A DNA stretch of 64,000 nucleotides from Halichondria panicea (lineage: Eukaryota; Porifera; Demospongiae; Suberitida; Halichondriidae), in the NCBI RefSeq assembly GCF_963675165.1, contig NC_087380.1, positions 4,641,371-4,705,370 on the forward strand. The letters are read 5' to 3'. The notes below the pieces were generated by a model. The model did no database searches. It had not been told where the DNA came from and saw only the letters and a list, made by a program, of their open reading frames with translations. Made by a program: the position numbers and the translations under genes. This document shows, one piece after another, positions 54,085 to 64,000 of this stretch (the first letter of the stretch is position 1; every line of letters starts with the position of its first letter).

Positions 54085-54780
54085 TTAACTTCCAGTATTT
54101 GTACATTATATTGAAATTCTCCAACAACCTGAGTGTAAATACTGTGAAAAGAAGTGAAACGTGAGTGTACTTGGTATCTATCTAAAGGCAAGCTGGTAAA
54201 GAAAATGCTGCAGAACAACAGAACAACAGGCCAAGTACCGTTCACACCGTATGTTTTGAATATGCATTATTATTGACGAAGCAATGTGTGTGTTCTGAGT
54301 TTCTGAGTCTACTTTTGATCGTGATGAATGCGTGTCCAGGTTCAAAGCTCTTGGTGACCTGATCTACAATCACCTGAAAAGTGGAAAACACATCTAAACA
54401 ATCATGGAAAGAGCACAAGCCTCATACTCACCTTGAGACATATTAGCTCTATATGTACCCATCACCTGCCGATATTGGACGTATCCCTTCAAAAATATCC
54501 TCTCCGCGCGATAAGGGTAGGCCCTGTCACATATACATGTACACAGGTCTTAGATATTATATACACTGAACTCCAATTTTCTCTTTCTTGAGGTACAATA
54601 AATAACAACAATAGATGCATGTAAATAAGTCTTTTCTTCTCAGTGACTTTATATAGATAAACTAACTTTAATATAAAATTTATTATAGAAACTAATATAA
54701 CACTCTAATATGCGAGAGGCATTAGGCATTAGCACAGCGCCAGCTTGAACACTAGTTATGTTACATTCTTCATAATTATG
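54085..54780. other. No recognisable gene
   Basis: AT-rich spacer with short duplications (54220-54237 CAGAACAACAGAACAACAG; 54293-54307). Nothing coding. Confidence 0.55.
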
Positions 54781-54957
54781 ATACCATATGATAGGCTAAA
54801 AATTTTTGGATTTTATCTCACTGCTTTTAAAATGATAAAAAACGGGTGGTTGCTACTATGGCAACACATGTTGCACCATTTTCTATGGGCATTCTACGGT
54901 TGCTAGGCATCGATAGAGACATTTCACTTCATTGTTAATTAAGAATCTGACGGTTAA
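54781..54957 (+). mobile_element. piggyBac-like TTAA element, 3' fragment (copy 6)
   Basis: CCATATGATAGGCT, TTTTATCTCAC, GGCAACACATGTTGCACCAT, GACATTTCACTTCA and the end AAGAATCTGACGGTTAAA match the complete copy. The final GGG/TTAA is mutated to TGG. Confidence 0.7.
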
Positions 54958-54959
54958 AT

Positions 54960-55400
54960 GGTAGCCGAACAGTACTAACAGTACAAGAGAAGAGAAAATG
55001 AGAAAAAAGCGAAGCGAAGGAAATCAAGCCCGGGAAAAGATATGTCTAGAGTATGGCACATTGCATCGGACACGCTCAAGCGGTACATGAAGATTTGCTG
55101 CATGATCCACCAGATGTGACAGAAAGTACTGAAATGTATATTGGTCGAGGATCATTTGGTCTGTTTCGTAATGTAAAAGTGTCCCCCACTCATTACTAGA
55201 CTAGACTATACGATACTAGACTAGACTAGACGATCTTAACAAAAAAACCAAAAATCTTAGCTCGCTTTTCTCACGCAATTTCATCGTTTTGGAACTACAT
55301 TGACAGTTTAAAGAAACTGCCCAACTTATGGAAGCTATTTGCATCACGACTGAACAAGAAAACTGGATGAAAATATGATCTATCGTTGGGCCAACTAAAT
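54960..55400 (+). pseudogene. Possible protein-kinase scrap
   Basis: 55080-55195 reads AVHEDLLHDPPDVTESTEMY then IGRGSFGLFRNVKV, in which GxGSFG resembles the kinase nucleotide loop. A stop and a microduplication (TAGACTAGACTA... at 55199-55230) follow. 55270-55365 gives FWNYIDSLKKLPNLWKLFAS. No catalytic loop is found, so the call is weak. Confidence 0.28.
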
Positions 55401-56279
55401 CATTCTCATAATTTTAATAATTATATTTTGCATAATTATTAATTGACCACGCCCATTAAGATACGGTTCATTAACTTTTGCTACATAAACAACACAAACC
55501 ACTGATTGTCCAGGTTTTCCAACTGTAAAAATATTTACATGTAGAAGCTTAACTCACCTTGGAGAGGTCTTGCATCATGTGATCTTTGCGATCTTTGCAA
55601 CCACATTTATACACCTCTTTCGAATTATTGAGCTGGTTTATCCCCACAGAAAAATCGTAAACTTTCTCTGCTTTACTTGCGGCGACGAGCTACTGGGTGC
55701 AATCATATACACTTGTGGCAGTAAAGAAAGAAAACAGCTTCATCGTATAACACCCATATCGCGAATAGAATGTATCCTGTACAGTTGATATTATGAACTG
55801 TGCAGCTGAACATACAATTATGCACTGTACAAGCAAGTATGGGAACAGAGCAGCATCTCCAATGTCTAGACTTGTCACGTGATATTCCCACAAATTTTTG
55901 CTGAGTCAGGCAAGTTTTTTTACATCACCTTGAATAGCTAGTTTTTAATAGACAAAATTAATTACTCCTCGTTTCAGAGAAGTCGTGTAGCTTCCCTGTA
56001 GCTTCCCAGTATTCCAGTATTATAAGGAACTGGCTTGCCCCGGCCTGCCAGGGCCTGCCAGACATTGTGTTACTAATAGTAGCTCACAAAACTATTTGAA
56101 CTTACAATCTCAAGGATAGCTTCAGCGGTGATGCAAAAGGGCTATTTCCAAAGGTTTGGAATGAGGTAGAAATTCAATCTTGTTACATTGCAAATGCAAG
56201 AACTCTGAAAACCCCTGTAAAGCTGGCTAGAGGGCACATTGAGAGGGCACGCTGACATTGATTCAAAATTGAAGGAGGG
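55400..56279. other. No recognisable gene
   Basis: Spacer. The overlapping frames at 55570-55893 on both strands are mutual shadows with no motif. CCTGCCAGGGCCTGCCAG is a duplication (56043-56060). Confidence 0.5.
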
Positions 56280-56405
56280 AGGTCAGAGTCTTCCAGATCT
56301 AAACTTATCAAAATACGAGATCCTGGATTGCGAACCACTACACGATATCAAAGGTCACCTTGCAAATATGGCAGCTTACAACACCAGGGAGGCTGCAGAT
56401 TTCTA
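56280..56405 (+). pseudogene. Scrap with 'CEPLHDIKGHL' motif of an invertebrate repeat family
   Basis: The frame reads DLNLSKYEILDCEPLHDIKG then HLANMAAYNTREAADF and stops at 56404. A similar 'CEPLHDxKGH' string occurs in a multi-copy family of uncharacterised element-type proteins in cnidarians and sponges. Recognition from memory, function unknown. Confidence 0.35.
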
Positions 56406-57925
56406 ATAGGGAGGAGTTGTAAAGCTGCAAACAGATTTTCTCAAGCTGTTCTCAGTGAATGCCAACAAATTTTGGACACCAAATCGAGTGGCGCTATTTC
56501 AGCTTCATCTCAAACTGATCAGATCAAAAGCCCCAAAATATGTGGTAGAGCTATAGCCTTGCTTGCGCATGCGCTAATATCCCCCCGGGCTTTGGATAAC
56601 ATCGTTTATGCTCAGTAAAACTATGACATCATAACGAAAGGAAGTAGATTGAAGGGAAAGTTTGATTGTAGGTTTCTAACCCATCAGATAGCTTCACAGC
56701 GTGTGGATGACGATCGTCTGAAAGGAGTGACGGCTGATAAGAGCCTATATGGACAAGCCACGCCCATTTAACACTAACTTTGGTGAAAGTCTACTATACT
56801 ACTGCTACTGATTCTATCAGAAGAAAATAGCAGTACAACAGACACAGCTCTGTTTCTAGCTAGCTAGGCTCTGATGTATCCAGTAGTATTATAGAAATAT
56901 TTACGGGAAAAAAATCCAGGCGCATGCGCAAGCAGTCGATAGCAGGCCTTCTTTCAAAGACCGGTGAAGGAGGCTATACTCAAAGAGGTGCCCAAAAACT
57001 GTTCTGTACAATCTAGCATGGCTGCACAACGAACTGTGCATACATCTACTTCAGTCCCAATCACAGACACCCAATCACTGACTAAATCACTGACTACATC
57101 CACGCTACAATATAGTATCTCAACTACCAAATAAAAAGAATTAGCCTACAAACAGAAAAACAGAAAATGTATTGCCTACTGCATACAAGCAAGACAAAAG
57201 AACCACTAGCGACTAAGCAGGTTACTCAAGTATCTCACAAGGTTTCTGCGACTTTGTTAAAACCCGACTATCAAGCTGGCAAGCTCACTTGCAACGTAGC
57301 CGGGAAAAAACATTTGGTGGAAAGACACATCATTTCTTTGACTTTGACTCGATGCTTCCTATCGAACATGCATGATGTTAGCTTGATGTTGAGCTAACAT
57401 CACAAAAGGAGATTGTTCAATCAAAAACAGCACTACCCACATCCCAGCCGGCAGAGAATATGCAGGCACAAGATGAATCAATGAACACTCAAGACTAGAC
57501 TACACAACAAATGTAGACACATTGGAACAGAACCTTACCCGCTAGCTTGGTCCTGACCCAACTGATAGCAGCCCAAACTCAAGCGATGTAACTGCTACGG
57601 CTTTCCTGAAGTGGAAGAACAAGACTGCTCGAGAACGCACGCTCTTTTAACATTCCAAACCCTAAGGTACCAAAGTATGGACCATCAGAAACTCAAAACT
57701 GATTTGCTGGGCAAACTACATATGACCAAGCTTACACAACTTAAGAGGGATATCAAGAAAGAAGATTTCCTGACATCAGCACTACTTCGTCAGAGTTTAC
57801 ACCGCACAAAAACCGTAGCTGGCACCCGTACAATACTGCTACACCACTGGACAGATACAATGGACAGAGACAGATACAATTACACATCTAATTATGTATA
57901 CAGTATAATTATGTATACAGTCTAT
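56406..57925 (+). other. Unidentified coding-like pieces, gag-like composition
   Basis: 57018-57131 (MAAQRTVHTSTSVPITDTQS, a Thr/Ser-rich start after AGC) and 57590-57905 (FLKWKNKTARERTLFNIPNP, QTTYDQAYTT, TPLDRYNGQRQIQL) have a low-complexity Ser/Thr/Gln/Tyr composition like some retroelement gag proteins. Stops divide them. The plus frame 57611-57928 is the out-of-frame reading. I make no assignment. Confidence 0.28.
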
Positions 57926-57926
57926 T

Positions 57927-59862
57927 AAGGACTGGGTCTAGTTAATTGGGCGGAGTCCAACCAACGCTGCGCTCTGGGTTGGGTATCAGTACACAGAGCA
58001 CAGAGGAGCACTTAACCTTTGCTAATCAGGTCTCTAATTGCCGTTGTGTTAATTGCATGCCAGTCTCATGAATTAGCCGCCCTTCCTACCTGAGGGGACC
58101 TGAGGGGGGAGAGACCTTGAGAAGGGCGGCTGATTCAAGAGCCTAACCATGGGTACACAGGAGTGAACAGCTATAAAGATCTCTCTCACTTGCACTGAGG
58201 AGATATCAAGCATTCAAGAGCTTCCACAACTGAAGATGTGAGATGTGGAATGCTTCTTCAGAGGCACATTTTACACTTCTCACCGTCAAGTTCTCCCAAA
58301 CGAATGGATCCCTTGTTGCCATCAATTATTACTGTTTTATCAAATGCCTTCATTTGCGAATAAATATATATGCTACAATGTGCCAGTTGATCATCCTCCC
58401 TCACAAGTCTTCCTCCCTCACAAGTTACTGCAATAAAAAAAATTGGACATTGATAATCATGAGCATTATATTCATGGCTAACAGCTATTAATACTTTGGA
58501 GTCTACTTGGTACAGGGACACTTTCATCAACAAGTACACTTGCTTTTCAGAGTACTTCTGGATATAGTTTTTCCTTAATACATCCGATCACCTTGAAAGG
58601 TAGAATAGTCCGGGGTTCCGTTGGCCGAAAACAAACAGCAATTCCCCTCACTATTATTACTACCACTTCCAAATAACAAACACCTTGCCGTCTTTAATTC
58701 TCAATCTATCGACATTGACCACATTGGCAAACTCAGGTGTGAATACTGAATGCTCGAGCTCATCAAAATCTTGTCGTATCTTGAACTGGTTTGGCAACAA
58801 CAAGATCATTTTGGAGTTGAATGAGTGTCACATGCACATTAACTGTGTGAACGAGAATGGATTATTAAAATGTAAAACAGAGAATAAAACTAACTTGTTT
58901 AGCCTAGCTGCTTTGCGACCACTTTCAGTCAAGTATTGAGCTGCTCCCTCCCACAGTCGAACACAGGGCGGATGAGATGAGATTTTGGCCAGGCTTCTCT
59001 GCATGTAGCATGCATGTACGGTATAAAACTTTATACATATATACATTGTAAAAGGTATACATTGTAAAAGGAGGCCTCAGATCAGGCTCTTTTGCTGTGG
59101 TACATGCATGGTCCTGGATATAACATGGTCCTTCTTTTAATCATAGATGATGGCTTCGCTGTTTTGGAGTATTGATGGTACCGCGTACCGGCAAGCTCTT
59201 TGCTCCAGGCTGATGCTTGTCTCACGAATCAGCCGCCCCTCTCACTTAGGAAGGGCGGCTAATTCATGAGACTGGCATGCAATTAGCACAACGGCAATTA
59301 GAGACCAAGGTTAAGTGCTTCGCGCCTCCTCTGATCAGTACACGTAGCAGTTTTGTTCCACTGGTACTCTAGACAGAGTATGAATATTGTTTAATCTGAC
59401 AACCACATGGCTCAGGGGTGCGATATAAAGAAATCAATTAACTATTTGGATGGCTATTCTATTTTGGAATTCAAGAAACTCTTAGAGAAAGTAGAAGAAT
59501 ACTGTAGCCTGTAATACAAGATTTAGTACAGGCAGAAATAAACTTTTTCATACATCTAGCACAAGGAGAGGTACAGCCAGGCTTCTGGAGAAGAGACCCA
59601 TACATAACACAACACAGGTTTTGTCCAAACTAATGATCTAATCTTATTGGTAGCACAACAATTAAAACAAAGACAATTAAGTAATATACATAATTATAAT
59701 AATACTACTGATAGACTATTTTCTAGTAGCGCATTCAATACAGCAGCTCGCCTTGTCAGCTAAATTGAGCTGTAAGGTTTCCCACTTGAACGCATTGAAC
59801 GCAGCAATCTGATTGGGCTGCAAATTTCGTTTGTTGGACTCCGCCCAACTAGACTGGGTCCT
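57927..59862. mobile_element. 1.9 kb element with long interrupted inverted repeats
   Basis: The outer arms are AAGGACTGGGTCTAGTTAAT, TGGGCGGAGTCCAACC (57929-57963) against the inverse at 59835-59864. Inner arms are GCACTTAACC, TCTCTAATTGCCGTTGTGTT, AATTGCATGCCAGTCTCATG, AATTAGCCGCCCTTCC (58006-58089) against 59243-59323. About 450 bp (59346-59795) in the right arm have no counterpart, probably a later insertion. Each inner arm ends in a small palindrome of AGCCGCCC/GGGCGGCT. In the loop, minus-strand 58830-58660 reads NQFKIRQDFDELEHSVFTPE, FANVVNVDRLRIKDGKVFVI, a coding-like piece of unknown family. Confidence 0.65.
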
Positions 59863-59865
59863 TCA

Positions 59866-60266
59866 ATTATCTGGGTCCTTCAATTATTGCTGATTCAGCT
59901 AAAACGAAGCTCCGCCCACGCTTTTTACCAGCAATTGTGCATAAAAATGGATCTAGCTCTAATTCCGGAGTCTAGTGTAGTAGCTAGTTCTAAGGCAGGT
60001 AGTACACACTTCGGAAGCTGTTCCTTCAACTACTAGCTACATGTAAAAGCCAATAACTTACTCTACGTAGCTGCGTGTACTTGTGTGTACTAGCTAACTA
60101 CTACACTAAAAAGTAAAGTAAGTGCTTCAAGGACTCCGGAATTAGAGCTAAAGCTCCGTTTTTCCGTTTTTATGCACAATTGCTGGTAAAAAGCGTGGGC
60201 AGAGCTTCGTTTTAGCTGAATCAGCGTTTTAGCTGAATCAGCAATAATTAAAGGACCCAGTCCTTA
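59866..60266. mobile_element. Inverted-repeat element GCTGATTCAGCTAAAA, copy 2
   Basis: The left GGGTCCTTCAATTATTGCTG, ATTCAGCTAAAACGAAGCTC, CGCCCACGCTTTTTACCAGC (59873-59930) is inverted at 60168-60262. The right arm has a duplicated CGTTTTAGCTGAATCAG (60210-60243). Same family as 41704-42010. It sits against the 57927-59862 element, sharing the outer GGACTGGGTCCTT word. Confidence 0.82.
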
Positions 60267-62299
60267 CCTGAGCTGTTTGACAAAGACTTCCATTTGTATG
60301 ATCGTACTCGAACTGTATGATTGATCTTCATCACAATTATGTAATCATTTGATTTTTGTCACTATAATATTTTACATTGTACACGACTGTTATTTGCCTA
60401 TAAACCAGGCAAATAAACCATTGGTTTCAAAGTACAAAGTACAAATTACAAAGTACAAATCATGCACGGACACATAGAAAAACAGTTAGCAGCTGTCTCA
60501 CACACAAAAATTAATGCCCACCTAATCAAAATGCCCCTCCACGAGCTATGGATTTGGCAGCATACACTTGGAATCCTTGGCTTGTATCCAATGGTTAACT
60601 GCATGTGCATGCAAGTAAATCATTAGAATATCATAATGTACATTCATATCAGTGCTCACCGCAACGAAACAGTGGATTGTCCGGTGGATTGTCCTGAATT
60701 ACTGCTTGCTGGAATAGTTGAAGACTGGGAAGACTGGATAGACTATCCAGAGCAGTAAACCTCTCATACGTTAAATAGCACATTCTTGCCTCTGTAGTTT
60801 CTGCTTCACCCAATAATGCCTGCTAGTAAAGTAACCACATGCTTTGCTGCTGGGTTGTTAAGATCTCTCCTGCCACAGGCAATGCAGAGTAAAGAAGCAG
60901 AGTAAAGAAGCCTTATACGTGGTTAGTAAAATTTAACCATTATGCGCAGTATTTAACAAAAATCTGAAGATAAACGAAATTTTTACCCCACGAAAATTAC
61001 AAGCTATACGTTACAAGCTATACGGTACTTCCAAGAGCAAAGTCTATTTGTGTTGAGTTTGACGTTGTCATAACTTTGTCATATTTCACTGAAATTCATA
61101 ATAGCTGTTCATATAGCTGACCAGCTAGCATTTTCCATCCAGGGCCAAACTCAACACCTGTACCACCCACACATCTCAAAGTGTACAGACTTTCCAGACT
61201 TTCCACACAACTCAAGGGGATATACATTTACTACTCTACTTAATCACAGTAGTTCTTGAAAAATCTTCACATACGACTTAGTCGGCTTGTTTTTCAAGTT
61301 CTGTTTGAAGCCGCCATGCGTGTTGTATTGTGAGTCAAACTGCGCAGACACTAGATCACGCACTTTGAAAAGTGTGTATAGCCGTCAAAATAATCCACAA
61401 TTACTCTGCCTGTTGCAAGGATTCTGTTACACACAAAAACCAGAGTGTTTAACAAGCACCAGGGTAATTCAAAGTTTAAAGGTTAAGCTTACTTCAGGCA
61501 AGCTTACTTCAACACCATTTACTATTTATGATACAGCAGGCCTAGGATCAGCTGCATTTGGCAGATTGCTGAAAGACGTAATTATTGCCAATATTTGGGG
61601 AGCGGCTCAAGAAGATATTTATAAGCAGTATTATAGTAACTAAAAGTTTTTACCAGTGATAGCAGTAAAACACAAAATGACCACAAGGTCACTGTATAGC
61701 CAACGAATCATGGTATATACTTGACTTACTATTGATGCGTCATACAGTTGTGTGACAACCTAGCATCATCTTGATAGTGCGTGTATATCAACAAAGGAGT
61801 GTGATGTTGATGTTGAATCAATCGAAAACCAAGCTGGTCAGCAAGAAAACACGGACAAGTGTAGACAACACGTAGACTGAGTTTCTTTCCGAAGAAATAC
61901 CACGAGCACCTTCGCCCCACCCCAATGTCACTCTTGCACGACGATTATTATTGCACGATTATTATTGATAAAAGGAAAAGTTCACCGATGTCATTGTTTA
62001 AACGACCGCATTAGTCGCTTCCGGAATTCTGAGTATAAAGCCCAGGACGCGACCTTTGACCCCGGAATTTTCTTTCAGCTCTTATTCTCTTATTCTCTTG
62101 CACTCAGAAGGAATACATTCCAGGTGGTTTTTTCTGTGACAAAAGGACATGTACAATGCTCCAGGTCACGTCATTGGATTTGTCATTATTATATCAAACA
62201 AAATCTGTAATACCATCAGGTGCCTTTTATTGTGTAATTATTAAAAAAAATGTTACCATGTAATAACTGTTACATACTTACTTTCCCGGCTCAAAATAA
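60267..62299. other. Mostly featureless; one weak plus frame
   Basis: The plus frame 61287-61643 ends SLKVKLTSGKLTSTPFTIYD, SAAFGRLLKDVIIANIWGAA; composition is coding-like but no family is recognised. AAAGTACAAA repeats lie at 60427-60458. The minus frame 61729-61920 and plus frame 61965-62210 have no motif. Confidence 0.4.
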
Positions 62300-62700
62300 T
62301 ACAGAATAAATACCATATCTTATGAACCATACATTGAAATCACTCGTAACTATTTCCCATGACATCATCATCGTTACCTAGCAACTGACCACCCCCAACT
62401 AATTAGCGATTGTTTACAAACATTCACAATTATGTATATTAGCACAAAGTGACTATAGACACTAAATAAGTGTTCTCAATGTTCTCACGGTGACATAGTT
62501 CAATCAGGATCTGCCGAAACTTCTCTGCAAGGTCGACGCCCTTTTCCCGGGAAACGTTCTTCACCTACACAAGTTCAATGGTGTCTGTACTACGCTGAAG
62601 CTATCAGAATACAGTATGTTGTACAAATGCTACTTCCCACTCTTTATTTTATTTTTTAGCTTGAGGTAGCTTCCTACCTAGCTACGATCCCAAGTCACTG
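62300..62700. repeat. Dispersed repeat, second copy of 22300-22730
   Basis: Shares ATACAGAATAAATA, CGTTACCTAGCAACTGACCA, CCCTTTTCCCGGGAAA, CTTCACCTACAC and AGCTTGAGGTAGCTT. Confidence 0.65.
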
Positions 62701-62754
62701 TCCTCTCACTGCATCGATATTCGATATTCTCACTGTCTAGCAGCTCTAGAACCC

Positions 62755-62945
62755 CATTGAGGTTGTACTACGAAGATCTTGAAAACGGTCACTTTTCGTA
62801 CTCGTACCAGATGTTGAAAATACCACGTGAAAGAGCAGCTCAATGCGCATGTGCTGGTACCTACAGCGTGCTCCAACACAGTGTGCACAGCAAATTTTTG
62901 AAAAATCTCGGTCCGCTGGACGACCATCAACCCAATGTGTGACGG
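62755..62945. repeat. Dispersed repeat shared with 28890-29010
   Basis: ATACCACGTGAAAGAGCAG, GCTGGTACCTACAG, CTCCAACACAGTG and TTTTTGAAAA are shared. The plus and minus frames over it are not genes. Confidence 0.6.
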
Positions 62946-62999
62946 TTGCTCAGCATCACTGTACGATGAATACCTGAGCTCGATGGTCCACACATTTTA

Positions 63000-63420
63000 A
63001 TGTCTTCATATTCCGGTAGGTACAACATATAATAGCCAGCTCATTTTCATTCTCATTTTAAAAGTAACGTTTTGACGTTTTGGTATGTATGTGAGTGTGA
63101 AGACCCGCCCACATCGTTGCCATGATTTCCGCCCACGCGTCAACGTACCACTCCCGACCCAGAAGTATCTTGACACCATCATCGACCCTCCCTAATTAGC
63201 AATAACATTTACAGTTATGTACACAATTATTGTACAAGTGTTCTCAATATTCTCACAGAGAAGCAGGATCAGCAGGATCAGTTGTCTGTGAGGTATTTTC
63301 CCGGGAAATGTTTTCTTCACCTACACACAGGTTTACAACGTGGCTGTCCACTGCTCTGCATGAGGCTACTACGCGTATAGTGTTCAGTTATACCAAGAAT
63401 GTTGCGTGGACAACAATTTA
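63000..63420. repeat. Dispersed repeat, third copy of 22300-22730
   Basis: Shares AGTATCTTGACACCATC, TTTTCCCGGGAAATGTTTTC, TTCACCTACACACAGGTTTA. A GATCAGCAGGATCAG duplication lies at 63268-63281. Confidence 0.6.
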
Positions 63421-63489
63421 ATTTTCAGTGATACGACTGGAACATCTCCCATCCTTGAAAAATTTTTTGATCGGCAGCAATACCATTAG

Positions 63490-64000
63490 AATAATTATGT
63501 GGGTGGGTGTGTGCACGCCGTTATCTGTTATGTGGGTGGGTGTGCGCACGCCATTATCTGTGGTGGCGTGTGTGTGTGACGCCGTTGTGTGGGGGGCCGT
63601 GTGGGGGATGTGTGCACGCCGTGTGTGTGTTGTAGGGGACGCCGTGTTTGTGTGGTGTGTGTGTGGAAGGGGGTGTGCAGTGGAAGGGGATGTGCACGCC
63701 GTGTGTGTTTGTGGTGTATGTGTAGTATGTGTGTAGTATGTGTGTGTGAGGAAGTGTGTGGTGTGCACGCCGTGTTTGTGTGTATTGTGTGTGTGTGGGG
63801 TGTATGTTGGGGGCGGTGTGTGTGGGGGGGGCGTATTGTGTGCAGGCCGTGTGGTATGTAGTGTCTGCAAGCCGTGTGTGTGTGTGTTGTGTGTGTGTGT
63901 GTGTGTGGTATGTGTGTGTGTGTGAGTGTGTGTGTGTGTGAGCCGTGTTTGCGTGTGTGTGGGACACGCCGTGTGTGTGTATGTAGTGGGGTGTGTGGTG
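63490..64000. repeat. GT-rich satellite-like tract with GCACGCCGT units
   Basis: The plus strand is almost wholly G and T with recurrent GTG(C/T)GCACGCC(G/A)TGTGTGTG units at about 63510, 63545, 63614, 63692 and 63767. All frames here on both strands (CVWCVC, THTHTHTP) are repeat translations. Long alternating GT may form Z-DNA. It runs off the window end. Confidence 0.85.

Noticed and set aside
63418-63967. Long frames on both strands (90-150 codons)
   Set aside because: They are translations of the GT repeat (His/Thr/Pro or Cys/Val only) and open in several frames at once.

Overview
This window looks like invertebrate nuclear DNA, most likely from a demosponge-type animal; the lineage is an inference. 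Supporting signs are the AT-rich spacers with many ATAATTAT-like strings, introns of only about 50 bp, and element families I know mainly from sponges, cnidarians and other invertebrates (DUF6589, RecQ-like helicases, Helitrons with an OTU domain, animal copia, Tc1/IS630 relatives, piggyBac-like short elements). There is no bacterial operon structure, CRISPR array, rRNA or tRNA gene that I can support. Nearly everything recognisable is a mobile element or its remains, so this is a repeat-dense, gene-poor region.

Layout. 1-13 kb: short inverted-repeat elements (317-680, 5851-6283, 9828-10333), a Ulp1-type protease scrap (4649-4798), a P-element transposase end (5241-5415) and several unidentified decayed coding stretches. 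14-22 kb: piggyBac-like TTAA elements, a CAG repeat, a G2E3-type gene remnant (20440-21085). 22.9-26 kb, minus strand: a Helitron N-terminal region (zinc ribbon, DUF6570, OTU, start of the Helitron-like domain) split by an inverted-repeat element. 26.4-28.9 kb: a decayed large protein with acidic NAEESDT and SPDT motifs. 32.0-40.3 kb: a full-length copia retrotransposon (TSD GAATC, two LTRs, primer site matching the inside of initiator tRNA-Met). Its gag is interrupted by a 4.2 kb inverted-repeat element carrying convergent DUF6589 and RecQ-like genes. 41-46 kb: more TTAA and inverted-repeat elements and an unidentified multi-exon gene (43.5-45.2 kb, minus). 46.5-47.4 kb: a CACTA/tnp2 scrap. 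49.6-54.1 kb: a complete Tc1/IS630-like transposon with perfect 28-bp terminal repeats, TA duplication, a nearly intact transposase and a convergent second gene encoding a HIRAN-domain protein. 54-64 kb: nested inverted-repeat elements, dispersed repeats and a GT-rich satellite-like end.

The two most interesting objects are the HIRAN-carrying Tc1/IS630-like element (49618-54082) and the DUF6589/RecQ element inside copia (32903-37097). Each pairs a tail-to-tail accessory nuclear gene with another element gene, inside terminal inverted repeats. A third feature runs through the whole window: short tandem duplications of about 8-30 bp every few hundred bases. They break reading frames and are partly absent from the sister copy where two LTRs can be compared. 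They are either an unusual mutational signature or an assembly artefact, and they affect how every frameshift here should be read.
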